Source: Psoroptes ovis (Eukaryota > Arthropoda > Arachnida > Sarcoptiformes > Psoroptidae). From it: a stretch of DNA of 64,000 nt. Below the pieces are notes generated by a model that was not told the DNA's origin, did no database searches, and saw only the letters and a program-made list of their open reading frames with translations. A program made the translations under genes and the position numbers. This document shows positions 24,040 to 35,303 of the stretch, one piece after another; position 1 is the stretch's first letter, and the number at the start of each line of letters is the position of its first letter. Location of the stretch: assembly GCA_002943765.1 (NCBI GenBank), contig PQWQ01000009.1:992001-1056000 (forward strand). Direction: 5' to 3'.

Positions 24040-24315
24040 CTGTGATTTGTTTTACTCGTTTTTTTTTGTTGTGTTTGTTCTCCTCCTCCTCATCCTCTCC
24101 TCATTATCATTCATCCGTGCTTGAAAAAAAAAAAATTTGAACGAAACAACAGACAAAATGCTACCAATGGTGGTCCTCCTCACCATTCATTTTCAAGCTC
24201 CTCTTATTCCAGCATTTCTCACATGTCTTGTTTAATGATGACGACAGATTTTCTACTCATTCGTCCTTGAGTTGTCCCCGCCACAATTTTTTTCTGTGCT
24301 CACTGTTTGAACAAC

Positions 24316-24324
24316 CGCCATCTA
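24316..24324 (-). promoter_or_regulatory. CTCF-like motif (CGCCATCTA)
   Basis: The complement TAGATGGCG is the second such site within 300 bp of the one at 24030. Motif match only. Confidence 0.28.
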
Positions 24325-26230
24325 ATGTATTAACTCGAGTATTAAAACACTCAGAGACGACTCCACTTTCAATTTTTCGATGAAAAAAAAAATCGTTTTT
24401 TTTCTGTTTATTTGTCCAATTAAAAATAAAAAAATCTACGCGAAACAAATGAAAATGTTTGGGTGTGGAGTTTTGTTCATTCCTTCAATCTCTGACTACT
24501 CCACCTCAGTGAACAACAAAAAAAATGTACAAGTGTACATTTTGCGAAAAAAAAAAAAAAATCATGTGTGGTGGTAGAAGCATAGATGAGTGTTGGTTTT
24601 TTTTTTTTTTTTCATTGAATGATAAAATACATATACACAAATATACACGCTGCTCACATAAGACAAACAAAAAAAAAAAACAAGAAGCACACCACTCTCC
24701 CTCCGTTCTACAGTGTTCACTCTGTTTGCATTTGGAACAAGGGAAAAATGCAAAACATTCGAAATGTGAATTTTGAATCAAAATCAATTTTAATCTAATA
24801 ATTAAAAGATTATTAATACTGAATGGACATTGATTGCATCTTTGATTTTTTTATTTAGGCCTTAAAAAAATGAAAAATTGATCTCAAAGATTCCAAGAAA
24901 CAGATTTCAAATTGATTCAAAATGAAAAACTTTGATCAAACACATGAATCATTGCAAGAAATGAAATAATATTTCGATGACTCACACAATAGTCTTACTA
25001 TGTCCATTTATAATAATTTTAAAGCCTGTCTCTTTAAAAAGTTCTTAATCCACTATTTGGAAAAAAGCAAGTAATCGAACAAAAAGCAATTTTCTTCGGG
25101 TGAAAATGAAAGAGAAACGATTTAAAATGAAAAATTTTGAAACGATGATGAACACATATCCTTAATGAATATACATCGTTAAGTACAAAAAAAAAAGACG
25201 AATCAAAATAATGATCCTTGTTTCAACAAACTCTCTCTCTCTCTTTCTTTTCTATCATCAAATCATTTCGTCGTTTATGTATTTTGGTGGATAAATATTA
25301 TTCATTTTAACCGGTCTGCAAATGATCAAATATTAATTGTGAAGTAAAGAAATGAATTAAAAAAAAAATATTCAAACTTGAACTTGAATTTTCATTGATC
25401 ATAAGATGGAGCAAAATGTGAACAATTTTTCAAGTGATTTCTTGGGCAAGAAATTCATAAAACTTGATGATTTTCATAAGATTTTTATGAAGAATTTGAA
25501 ACAATTTTGAAAATGAAGAATTTATTTTTAATGAATAAATAAGACGTGATATAATTGAAGAAATTATTCCATTTGAACAACATTCTAGCACGAGGACTTC
25601 CTCTTTTTGCATGTGCTCGTGCATCATTTGTTCAAGATTAGAATGCCGCATTAACGGAAAAGGAAAACATTTTCTTTCAATCGTAACTATCATTCATTCA
25701 TACACACATTCATTATCGATAACTTTTTTTCTCATTTTCATTTGGATGTTTGTGTTTGTGTAAAAAAAAAAAGTTTGAACGCGTGTATATCTTGTTTCCC
25801 TCTTTTTTCAATGCTTTCTCAATTTACAGCAGTTATAAAATCAAAAAAATACAGGAAAACTTCGTTTTTATTTTCTCAAAAGTACATTTGTAAAAACCAT
25901 TGTACTATCACATATGCCACTGACTGTGTAGTTGTTTCCAATATAATATTGCTTCCATCATTTATTGTTCACTGTTTTGATTCATGTCACTACCTATTTT
26001 TCTAAAAAAAAAAATCATCGTAACATTGATGAATGCTGCTAGCATTGTTTTGAATCTTATAAAAAATATCAAAATTGATGGTAGTGGCATTGATCATTGA
26101 TAGAATTTTTTTTACAAAATAGAGAGCAGCATTTCATGCCTGGATGAAGTATAATAAATTTGGTAGTAGTATTGCTGAAAGTGTCGAGGAAAAAAAATTT
26201 AGAAAAAATCATGCGCGAAACCTGCGCGAA

Positions 26231-26266
26231 TATAAAAGTGGCACCACTGTCTATGCAATGATCATT
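26231..26266 (+). promoter_or_regulatory. Candidate TATA + initiator core promoter
   Basis: TATAAAAG at 26231, then an initiator-like TCATTC whose A is at 26264, the spacing seen in arthropod TATA promoters. It lies in a short G+C-rich island with GCGCG repeats. It is 1.5 kb before the BET start codon on the same strand; an acceptor-like TTTTTTTCACAG ending at 27727 suggests a 5' UTR intron that could connect them. Confidence 0.35.
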
Positions 26267-27793
26267 CGCGCGCTGGATGCCTGCTTGTGTGCTTCAATCC
26301 AACCATCTACCATTCCTTCGTCTCTCTTTTTTAAAAATGAAATGTTATGACTTCTTTTTTTCGTATTTATTTTCTTGAACAAGTACAACGCAGACTAATA
26401 CAAAACGACAACGAATAAAATCTCATCATTTTGTATTTGTGTGATGTGTTGTTTCTCATTTCACATTTCATTTATTTGTGTTATTCAATGTTTCTTGTAA
26501 TTTCGCCACAACAAGCAAATTCGAGAAAAGAAATTGCAAAAAAAAAACGCCGCCGCATTCGTTTGAATTGTGTGCATTTTTCAATCGTCGAGATTGCGCT
26601 CTGTAATTCAAATGAAATTCAACTCTGATTCAACATTAATTATAAACAATTGATTAAAAACAGCATTGGATTTTTATGATGAGCTTTTTGTGTTTTTTTT
26701 TGTAATGCCATTGTCGTTCAATATAAATTACAATTGAATGAAATGATATTAATTTAAAAAGCAAACAGCAGCATCGTTTTCGCCCCACTTGTTTTTGTTT
26801 TACATTGTTAACGAATGTTATAAATGAATAAAAGAATAGTTTAATAAAATTATTTTTTAGTATTTATTGTTTTATCTTTGTCCAACATCATTAACCAGCC
26901 AAAATTAATTACAAAAAAAAAGACATTAATTTCGAATCAAAACAACGCGTTCGATCGAACGTTTTTGTGTTTATGATGCACAAATACACCATATGTGAAT
27001 GCGCCTAACATCACATTTCATCTCATCTTACAAATAAAACGTGTTCATGAGAAATTCAATTTCAATTGTAAATGTAAATATAAGCGCATCAATTTTTTTT
27101 AAAATTATTGATACATGTAATTTTGTTTGTTTTAATAACGAAAGAATATCGCATTATTTATTATTTGTTTATCAATAAAAATTCACTCTATATGCTCCAT
27201 CAATAATTGAATATTCAAATTTCATTATATGATTTTAAATTATTTATTCGTATTCATGTATGAAAGTTGATATATCGAAATTCTGATGTTCAAATAAAAA
27301 AAAATTCCAATATTTATTCAATTGAACAGAGTCGACAGAATTGAACTTAATCCTCACCATTCATTTAAATCATAGAATTAAGAATCAAGCATCCTTTCAT
27401 TCTTGTTAATACTTTCATGTATAATCTGATCCCCACACAATATTTAATCCAACAATAATCGCAAAATTTAAAAGATCAATAAACATCTTTGTGAATTTTG
27501 ATCTCTCAGGTATTATTTGTTATCAGTGTCTTGTGTTACTCGAAAACAATCTAATTTATTCTCTGATTCTTGATCATTTATATCTCCATGATTTAGTTTT
27601 CTCAATTTTCATAAACTTTAATTAGCCCCTAAACTTGAAGTTGCACCATCTTAAATATTTATACAATTAATTGATTTCAAATATCTTTATCTCTTGATTT
27701 TTATTTATTGTTTACTTTTTTTCACAGCGATCAACTGAATATATTTTTAAATTGATGCTAATATAAAAGAAAATTTTGAATTGCTGGAATCTC
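26267..27793. other. Upstream region of the BET gene
   Basis: A+T-rich. A good splice acceptor (poly-pyrimidine, then CACAG at 27727) precedes the coding start by about 66 bp, so part is probably a 5' UTR intron. The donor was not identified with confidence. Confidence 0.4.
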
Positions 27794-30729
27794 ATGAAAT
27801 TAAAAATGCATGATGAGATAAACTCGATGGACATTTCGAAAAAGATGCTTGAATTAACGACCATCCCATTTTCACCAATGAATCCTTCGATCCCTATGAA
27901 ACGAAAGTATAGCTCTTCCAGCCATCATTATCGTCCTCATTTGACTTCATCAGCATCAGACATATCTACTGAAGCTACAAATGTAGTGCAGAATATAGAT
28001 GATTGTGAAGAGGAAGATGATGACAATTCACGTTCTTCATCCAATCTCGCTGAACATGTAAATGATGAAATTATTAGCATAAAATCAGATTCTTCATCAG
28101 TTATGGCTAATAATAATGCAACAATCAATCTTCCTTCACCGCCATCATCTACAAGGTCTTCATTTGATGCTGCCATTCATAGAGATTCGTTTTTATTATC
28201 GAATGGTGATTTATCGGAAAATAATTTCGATCATCACACGAATACATCAAATGTTGGTGATTTTTCAGATATTGCATCTCATGATGACGATATGATTGAG
28301 GAGATCTCAATGAATAGCTACGATAATGACGTTGATGATGAAATCAAATTGATTGCTGAAGAATTAATTGAAAATGTCATCGATTCAGCTGAAGATGATG
28401 ATTGGGATTCTATTAAAATTGATCTGGACGGCGAAACTATCTTGCCAAGTGGTCTTCGCATCGTAAAAGGTGTTGCTGATATGGCATTCTACCGGGAAGA
28501 TGACAAGATACCTTACCGTTTCACAAATCAATTAAATTTCCTGAAGACCATATTAACCAAATATATTTGTCGTTATAAAGCGGCTGTGCCATTTCTCAAT
28601 CCTGTTGATAGTGTCCGTCTAAAAATTCCTCATTATTATCTAGTTATCAGAAAACCGATGGATCTGAATACAGTCAAAAATCGACTCAATTTTCTTTGGT
28701 ATCAATCAGCTAGTGAATGCATTAGTGATATTCGTCAAATATTTAAAAACTGTTATAAATTCAACTCATCTAATGATTATGTATATTCAGTCGGCAAAAA
28801 ATTAGAAGAATTTTTTGATGAAAAATTGAAAGATATGCCTCTTATTGAGGAAGAAATTCCGTGTCCTCCTAGACAGAATATCGAAGAATGTATGTATTAT
28901 TAATTTTTAAACCTACGTTGATATTCATTTTAAATTTTTTAATAGTTTTAAAATTGAATGAGAAGCGAATCTTGAAAAGGCGCAGTGGATCCATGTCAGA
29001 TAGTATCGATGGTCAAAGTTCATCATCAATTGGGGAAGGTAGTTTAACATTCTCGCCAATCAAAATGACGACTCGTAGTGAGAGAGGTGTGATGGTTCGC
29101 AAACCGAGCAAAGATTTACCGGCTCCAATTTCGACACCTGTGAAACAACCAACGGTGAAAAAGGTGCCGTTGAACAAGCCAATGAAAGAATGTTGTAAAT
29201 TTGTCAAAGAATTGTTCACAAAGAAACATGCTGAATATGCATGGCCATTCTGGAAACCAGTCAATCCTGAAGAATATCCAGATTATCTACAAAAAATTAA
29301 AAAACCGATTGATCTTACGACCATAAAAGTAAGTTATTTTTAATTATGATTATTTTTTTATATTAAAAATTTCTCTTTTATTTCTAGATGAACATACAAT
29401 CAGGAAAATATACAACTGTGGATGATTTCGCAAAAGATATGAGATTAATGTTCTCGAATTGTTTGCGTTATAATCCACCAGAATCACCTATCATCGAACA
29501 AGCTAGACAACTAAGAGTATGTATTTTTTTCTTTATTCAGTTAATCATTGATTATTATTTTTTGATTCTCTCTTTCACAGGAAGCATTCGAATACCGATA
29601 TGCTCAATTTCCAGAAGAATATTTAAAAGAAAAATTGGTTGTTCCAAAACATAATAATTATAATAATAACAATAATTCATTCACATTTCGTCAGCATACG
29701 CCTAGTGCCTCAACATCATCAAGTCATCATATCTCTGATTCATCTAACTCATCAAGCAAATCTAATCATGGTAAAAAAATGAAATTAGAGTCAAATAATA
29801 AAAAAATCAGTATCAAAAGCCGTGTTTCTCATAATGAATCTGGTCAATCGTTCAGTCCATTGAATGTTTCCATGTTAACTGATAGACATAATGGTAATTG
29901 CAATACCAATAGTAATGAACCTGCAAGTGAAGACCGTATGAAAATGCTAGAATTTCAAGTAGCATGTTTGCGAGAAGCTCTAACTACAGCATTGTCTCAA
30001 AATCCGGAAGCAACAGCTGCGACGGCTCTCCTAAATGCAATCGCACCGAATTCAAATGGATTACAAAATGGCAAAAGGACATATACGAAAAGACAAAAAA
30101 AGAATGGTTATAAATCGAAGACAAACACTAAGTTGTCCCAAAAGTCCAACAGCAAAAAAAGAAAACATTTATCCTCTGACGAAGAGGATGATGATTCAAA
30201 TTCAGAAGCAGATGATTCTTATCAACTTACCGAGCCATTCAATCCGGAAAGCATTGAAGATCTTAAAAAATTGAAGAAAGATCTGGAAAATCTTCATGGT
30301 TTGTATATTATATTGATATATTCTTTTTCAATAAATAATCAATTTATGTCTTTAATAGCTACCGATTTGCAAAATGTACTTCGTATATTGCAATCCACTG
30401 AACCCTCTCTGAGATGCGATGATGAACTTAATGTTGAAATTGATTTTGAAGCATTGAAACCAAAGACATTGATCGCATTAAGGAAATATGTTACCTCTTG
30501 TATGCTGAATAGCAATAATAAATCACCATCAAATTCTGGTAAAATTTGTAATCAACCATCATCATCTTCATCGATGACGGATCAAAATTGCAAAAAAATT
30601 AGCCGTGCATCTTCAAACAATTTTGATACTGACTGTGATAATACAATTCAAAACAATTGGTCACGCGCTGATTCTAGAGCTTCAAACTTACAACTCAGCG
30701 AAAGTAGTAGTGATAGTGAATCTGACTAA
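27794..30729 (+). CDS. Divergent BET family protein (two bromodomains + ET domain)
   Basis: BET proteins bind acetylated histones and recruit transcription elongation factors. Five exons: 27794-28889, 28946-29328, 29388-29516, 29581-30298 and 30359-30729; phases agree and the product is about 898 residues. The start is the first ATG after an in-frame TAA at 27764. An acidic, Ser-rich N-terminus of about 240 residues comes first. Bromodomain 1 (about 242-355) has HYYLVIRKPMDLNTVKNRL and NCYKFN (acetyl-lysine Asn kept), but the WPF shelf reads AVPF. Bromodomain 2 (about 445-555) has YAWPFWKPV, KKPIDLTTIK and MFSNCLRYNPP. A basic stretch with KKRKHLSSDEEDDD follows. The ET domain (about 753-835) has SIEDLKKLKKDLENL and EIDFEALKPKTLIALRKY. 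It ends in Ser/Asp repeats. The long N-terminus and lost Trp mark it as diverged from typical BETs. Confidence 0.93.
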
Positions 30730-33005
30730 ATGATTATGGAATCAAATAATATTCAAATTGAATATATCAATATCATTTCATGATATGAGAAAACTTTGTG
30801 TAAGAAAAATTCAATGTTCATCATTACAAATAGAAATTGTAAGATGTATTGGAATTATGAATGTAATGAAGGCAATGTTTGCATTATTTTGGAAGAAGAA
30901 AGGTCCATCGTATTGTTCACTCTCATTCAAACGCAAAAATTAACTTCATCGCTGATATTGGCATTCTACATGTGAATTTATCATTGTTGTTTGTGTATTT
31001 ATTGGCTGAATAGTTGTGGAATCGTCGTTGTGTGATTTTAAGACAATCGACTCAATTTTATTATTAAAAATTGAATCAAAATTTGGCTCTACATGGAATT
31101 TCTTCACATTTGATGGTGTATGGGATCAATTGTATATCAAAACAAATTTGTTATTATTTCAAAAAAAAAGAAAAAAATTAATAGTGTGATATAATGATTA
31201 ATTTTAAAAAATTCTAAGAAATATTGATAATAATTAAAACAAATGAAATAAATTGCAAAACTAAACATCTTTTGATTGATAGTATGTATTCTTTCAAGAA
31301 AAAAAAATAATTTTCAGAACAAAATGAATGAAAAAAATATCAAAAATATTCAAATAGAAAACGTAAAAAAAAAATACATTCAAAACACATCAAACACTTG
31401 ATACATTTACAACAAAACAATCACACAAACATATACATCACATACATACCGCACGCATACATCACATAAATGAGAATAAATTCAGTACATACACACATTC
31501 ATTCTCACTAAATAATTGTCATCATGTGAAAATCATGTATTTTCATTCAAGTATATTTTGATATAATTCATTCATTCATTTATTCATTCATCACATCAAT
31601 CAATTAAATCATTCATTAGGTAATCAAGCGTGTGTGTGTGTGAGTATGTACGTTCTTTGTATTTGTCCTTATTCAATTATCATCAATTGCAACCAATAAA
31701 CCCCATCATTGAAAATCTATGTGTTCTCCTTCATAAATCATCAGCCAGCAATTTCAAAATCAAAGAAAAAAAACAAAAAAAAAATCATATGATTTATTTT
31801 TCTTGAGATTCATCACAATTCACATGTACACAACAACAACAAAACAATTGTATTCATTATACCATGAAAGCTACAACACATTTATTCATTGAAAATCAAC
31901 ACAAATAAATAAACGCAAATAAAAAAAAAATCATATCACATTGTCACTCATCAAAAATACAAAAAAAAACAATCAAATAAAATGTAACACGTTTGTCTGT
32001 AATTATTTGAAAATTGAATAATTAGATTTTTACTTGTTGAGTGAATGGGTTAAATTACCTTTTCAAATTATTGAAATCAATTGTTTCGTTTTCGAATAAT
32101 TACGGACATTTCATTACATGTTTGATGACCATAATCAGTCACACATCACATCTGTATAAACACACACGCACATAAAATACACAACATTGAATTTTCATTA
32201 AAATCTCATTTCACTCATCATATAATCGAATGTTCAATCGGATAAATTCATTTTTGAAGAAATTCATTTATTATCACCAGATATTAGAATTTATTCATTC
32301 ATTTATTGGTGACATTCATTTGGCTCATTGATCGTTTTCTATTTATCATCACAAACATTTTCATCAGTTGAAATTGAATGAAAAAATTCAAATGTGTAAA
32401 AATTGAATCATTCACCACCAAACATATACCACATTTATCATTTAAAATCAAGAAGAAAATTGAAAAGAAAGTTGATTAATGTTTTTTCAACCAATTTACT
32501 AAGAGTCAAAAAATACATATTTAATGAAAACAAAACACATATTAATATTATAAACATTAATTGTAATTTTTAAACAATTTTTTTCCATTATTTAAAGTGA
32601 AAATTAATCAAAACTAATCGAACCAATTGGTCGATTAGTTTAAATACTTGATTATTATCATTATCATTATTATTATTAATCAATTATTGTTGAAAGATCT
32701 CTCTCTCTTTTATTGTGTTTTTTTTCTCATTTATTTTCATCATCATCATTTTTCTTTATTTTGTCATTTGGTGAAAAAAAAACAACCTAAACAAAATAAT
32801 TAAGTAATTAATTAAATAAATGAAAAGATTGATAAAATTTGTCATCAAAAATTAATTTTTCCATTAAATTTTTTCAAGATTATAGATGATTTAAAAGTGA
32901 TTTTCAAGTGTTTCGAATGTTTTTTTTTGAAATTTTTTCAAAATTCTGGAAAATGTGTCGCCATCTGGTGTTCATGATTCAAACGATTTTTTCGTTTAAA
33001 ATTTT
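30730..33005. other. 3' UTR of BET and intergenic, 2.28 kb
   Basis: Candidate AATAAA polyadenylation signal at 31247-31252. Then A-rich sequence with CA/TG runs (about 31628-31643) and TTATTCATTCA-type repeats. No gene is seen on either strand. Confidence 0.4.
32959..32970 (-). promoter_or_regulatory. CTCF-like motif (CGCCATCTGGTG)
   Basis: The complement CACCAGATGGCG is the best match in this window to the CTCF consensus CCNNNAGRTGGCGC. It lies about 40 bp beyond the terpene synthase stop codon. Confidence 0.38.
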
Positions 33006-34427
33006 CTAATCTGGTTGAACATTATCTGGCAAGTGCCAATTCTCCAACCAACGATAATTGATTGGTTTTTCGTTCGAAATTATTGTAACATTTCGATCAT
33101 AAATAAAATGACCAGATGATGGTATTGCTTGATGTTGAAAATCGTGGCCATGATAACGTTTTGATTGCATTGCATAACGCCAATAACCACCGAGTACTTC
33201 TTTGATTCCATTCAAATATGTTTGAATACGTTCAGATGCATCAGAATTACAATTTAATTCTTTATTCTTTGTGATTTGTTCAATCAATGTGAATATCTCT
33301 TCATCTTTTTCACCGATACATCGATGTACATGATTAACAGCTTCTTGTAAGGTGAGTCCTATGATAAAGTCATTTTTTTATGAAAATCTAAGAATTGATT
33401 TGTGATAAATTGTTTACCATTATGTTTAACTAATATTGTAAATGAATGTTTCATTTGACTAAATTTATAATTTGCTTCACCAACTTCTTTACGAAATGTC
33501 AGATAATCATTAATCAATATCATTTGTTCTGATACTGTTTGTTGCAATAATTTCATTAATGAATGATTCCATTCATTATCATTTAATTGAATATTTTTAG
33601 CATATTCAATCAATTGTAATGTCATTTGACCACCAACTGAACCTAAACGTGCTTTCATATAATCATTCCATTTTGGTATTCCATTATTTTCACTGGATGA
33701 TGACCATTCATTTTCCAATAAATTTCCTTCAATATAATCTTTAAACATTTTAATTGAACGTATAATTTGTTGTTGATTATAATCAAAATATGTTTCTTTC
33801 ATTACTTGTCGAATTGTTTTGATTAAATTTGGCCATTTATCACATCTGTTCAAGTTTTGTGTTTAATGTATCGTGAAAAATAAATTTTAAAATTCGAAAA
33901 AAAATTTTGAAAAATTTTCAAAATAATACTTAACTGATAATCAGTTAGAATACCATTATACATATCGATCATTTGTTGCCAAAAATTTCTACAACAATCA
34001 TGATTATTATTGCCATTATTATCATGACTGTCTGGGATATCATTAAAATCATCGACCAGAAAATACAGAGTACACCATTTCATTAATTTTTCTAAACGAT
34101 GAAAATTTGCTGTAGGGAAACAGCATGCTGAATAAAGGCTAAGATCAGAATTATCCACGATCATTCGGTAATGATTCTCCTTGATATTGATTCGTAAATT
34201 ATCCTTAATCCATTCATTACAATAATTAATCATCCATTTTGAATAATTTCGATTTATTCGAATCGTGAATGGACTTTCATATGGTGGATAATCGAATTGT
34301 AAACGATCTAATTGATCATAATATTCAACATGGTTTGTCTTTGTATGTTTTTTAAATTTGATTTAAAATAATTTTAAATTGAATGAATTTTCAAATATTC
34401 CAAGAAAATCAAACTTACCTGTGGCAT
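33006..34427 (-). CDS. Class I terpene synthase, microbial type
   Basis: It would ionise a prenyl diphosphate and cyclise it to a terpene hydrocarbon or alcohol. Four exons: 34427-34419 (9 nt, MPQ), 34338-33935, 33845-33418 and 33358-33006; introns are 80, 89 and 59 bp with matching phases, and the product is about 397 residues. The N-terminus (PPYESPFTIRINRN) fits the F/PF..R.N opening of bacterial and fungal enzymes. The metal-binding motif DDFND is at 99-103 (DDxxD). Arg204 (KARLGSVGG) lies exactly 46 residues before the NSE motif NDYLTFRKE (250-258), the pyrophosphate-sensor spacing known for bacterial enzymes. SKRYHG supplies the RY pair (348-349). All catalytic elements are intact. It has no signal or plastid peptide and no beta/gamma plant-type domains. 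It is not an isoprenyl diphosphate synthase, because the FARM/SARM pattern is absent. Substrate chain length is not readable. Confidence 0.9.
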
Positions 34428-35303
34428 TTTAGTTTTCTTTGAATATTTTGATTTAAATTTCAATCCATGTTTGAAATAGCTTCAAAATAACTAAATACCA
34501 CTATTTATATGTCATATAATCAATCGCCATTATTATTATCGATCAAATATTTGTACAATCGAATAAATTTTGTTTACATTTTCAGGCGAAAAAATTTAAA
34601 TTTCCACCATATATTATCTTGATTTCTTCGAAAATATCTTTAGGGAAAAAAATTCTTTGAATTTTTCAATCTGAAAAACCCTTTAAAAATTGATCCATCA
34701 CTCATTTTCAATTGATCGATCTCTATGATTTATATGTCCTCCTTTAATATTTGCATCACTAATTTATAATGTAAATATTCTTCAAAATGTCAATATTTAT
34801 TCAAATTTCAATCAAAAGTTCGTATTCAACTTGAATTATTTGAATATTATTATTTATTCAAATATCAAATTCAAATAATTCATTTGAACATTTATCAAAC
34901 ATTAGGGTTTAAAGTTATTTATGTATCTACCATTGAATTTATATGAAAAAACCATTGATAACTTTTCGGACAACTTGAAATTTACATAATTGTTGAATTA
35001 TATCAAAGATGATATTCTATTGTTTCAATAACGAAAATTATAGGAAAAATGAAAATATTATTTACTTTAATTTTTGATACGGTTGAATTGATCTAGAAAT
35101 TTTGAAATCATCGAAAAAAAACAATGGAAAATTTGTCAAAATTCATTCAAGTTTCAATTGAAAATTTCAGTTGGGAAAATTTTCCAATTGAAATTCAATT
35201 GTGATGGATTGCTGTTTTAGATTCATTTGATTGCTTTTGAGACAAATTTTGTTTCAAAATTTTTGATTTTTGAGATATTAATGTGATTTAATTAACATTG
35301 AAA
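34428..35303. other. Divergent intergenic region between terpene synthase and NRF-like gene
   Basis: 876 bp between two divergent start codons, so it must hold both promoters. It carries one degenerate MITE. I see no clear TATA/initiator pair. Confidence 0.45.
34902..34977. mobile_element. Degenerate mariner-type MITE, copy 2
   Basis: The right arm AACTTTTCGGACAACTT is well kept; the left arm (TTAGGGTTTAAAGTT) is eroded. About 76 bp. It sits in the shared promoter region of the terpene synthase and the NRF-like gene. Confidence 0.6.

Larger units (their letters stand above)
22561..26230. other. Intergenic
   Basis: It contains two (TG)n tracts (23125-23147 and 23575-23593, both directly after TTTTGCATG), a CTCC-rich pyrimidine stretch near 24080-24110, and a CT run at about 25231-25244. 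Short ORFs here lie in homopolymer-rich DNA and show no domain. It may contain 5' UTR exons of the BET gene. Confidence 0.35.

Noticed and set aside
24257..24787. Overlapping short ORFs on both strands
   Set aside because: They run through homopolymer A/T tracts; the translations are Lys/Phe-rich with no motif.
26144..26350. 68-residue plus-strand ORF
   Set aside because: It overlaps the candidate TATA promoter and shows no domain.
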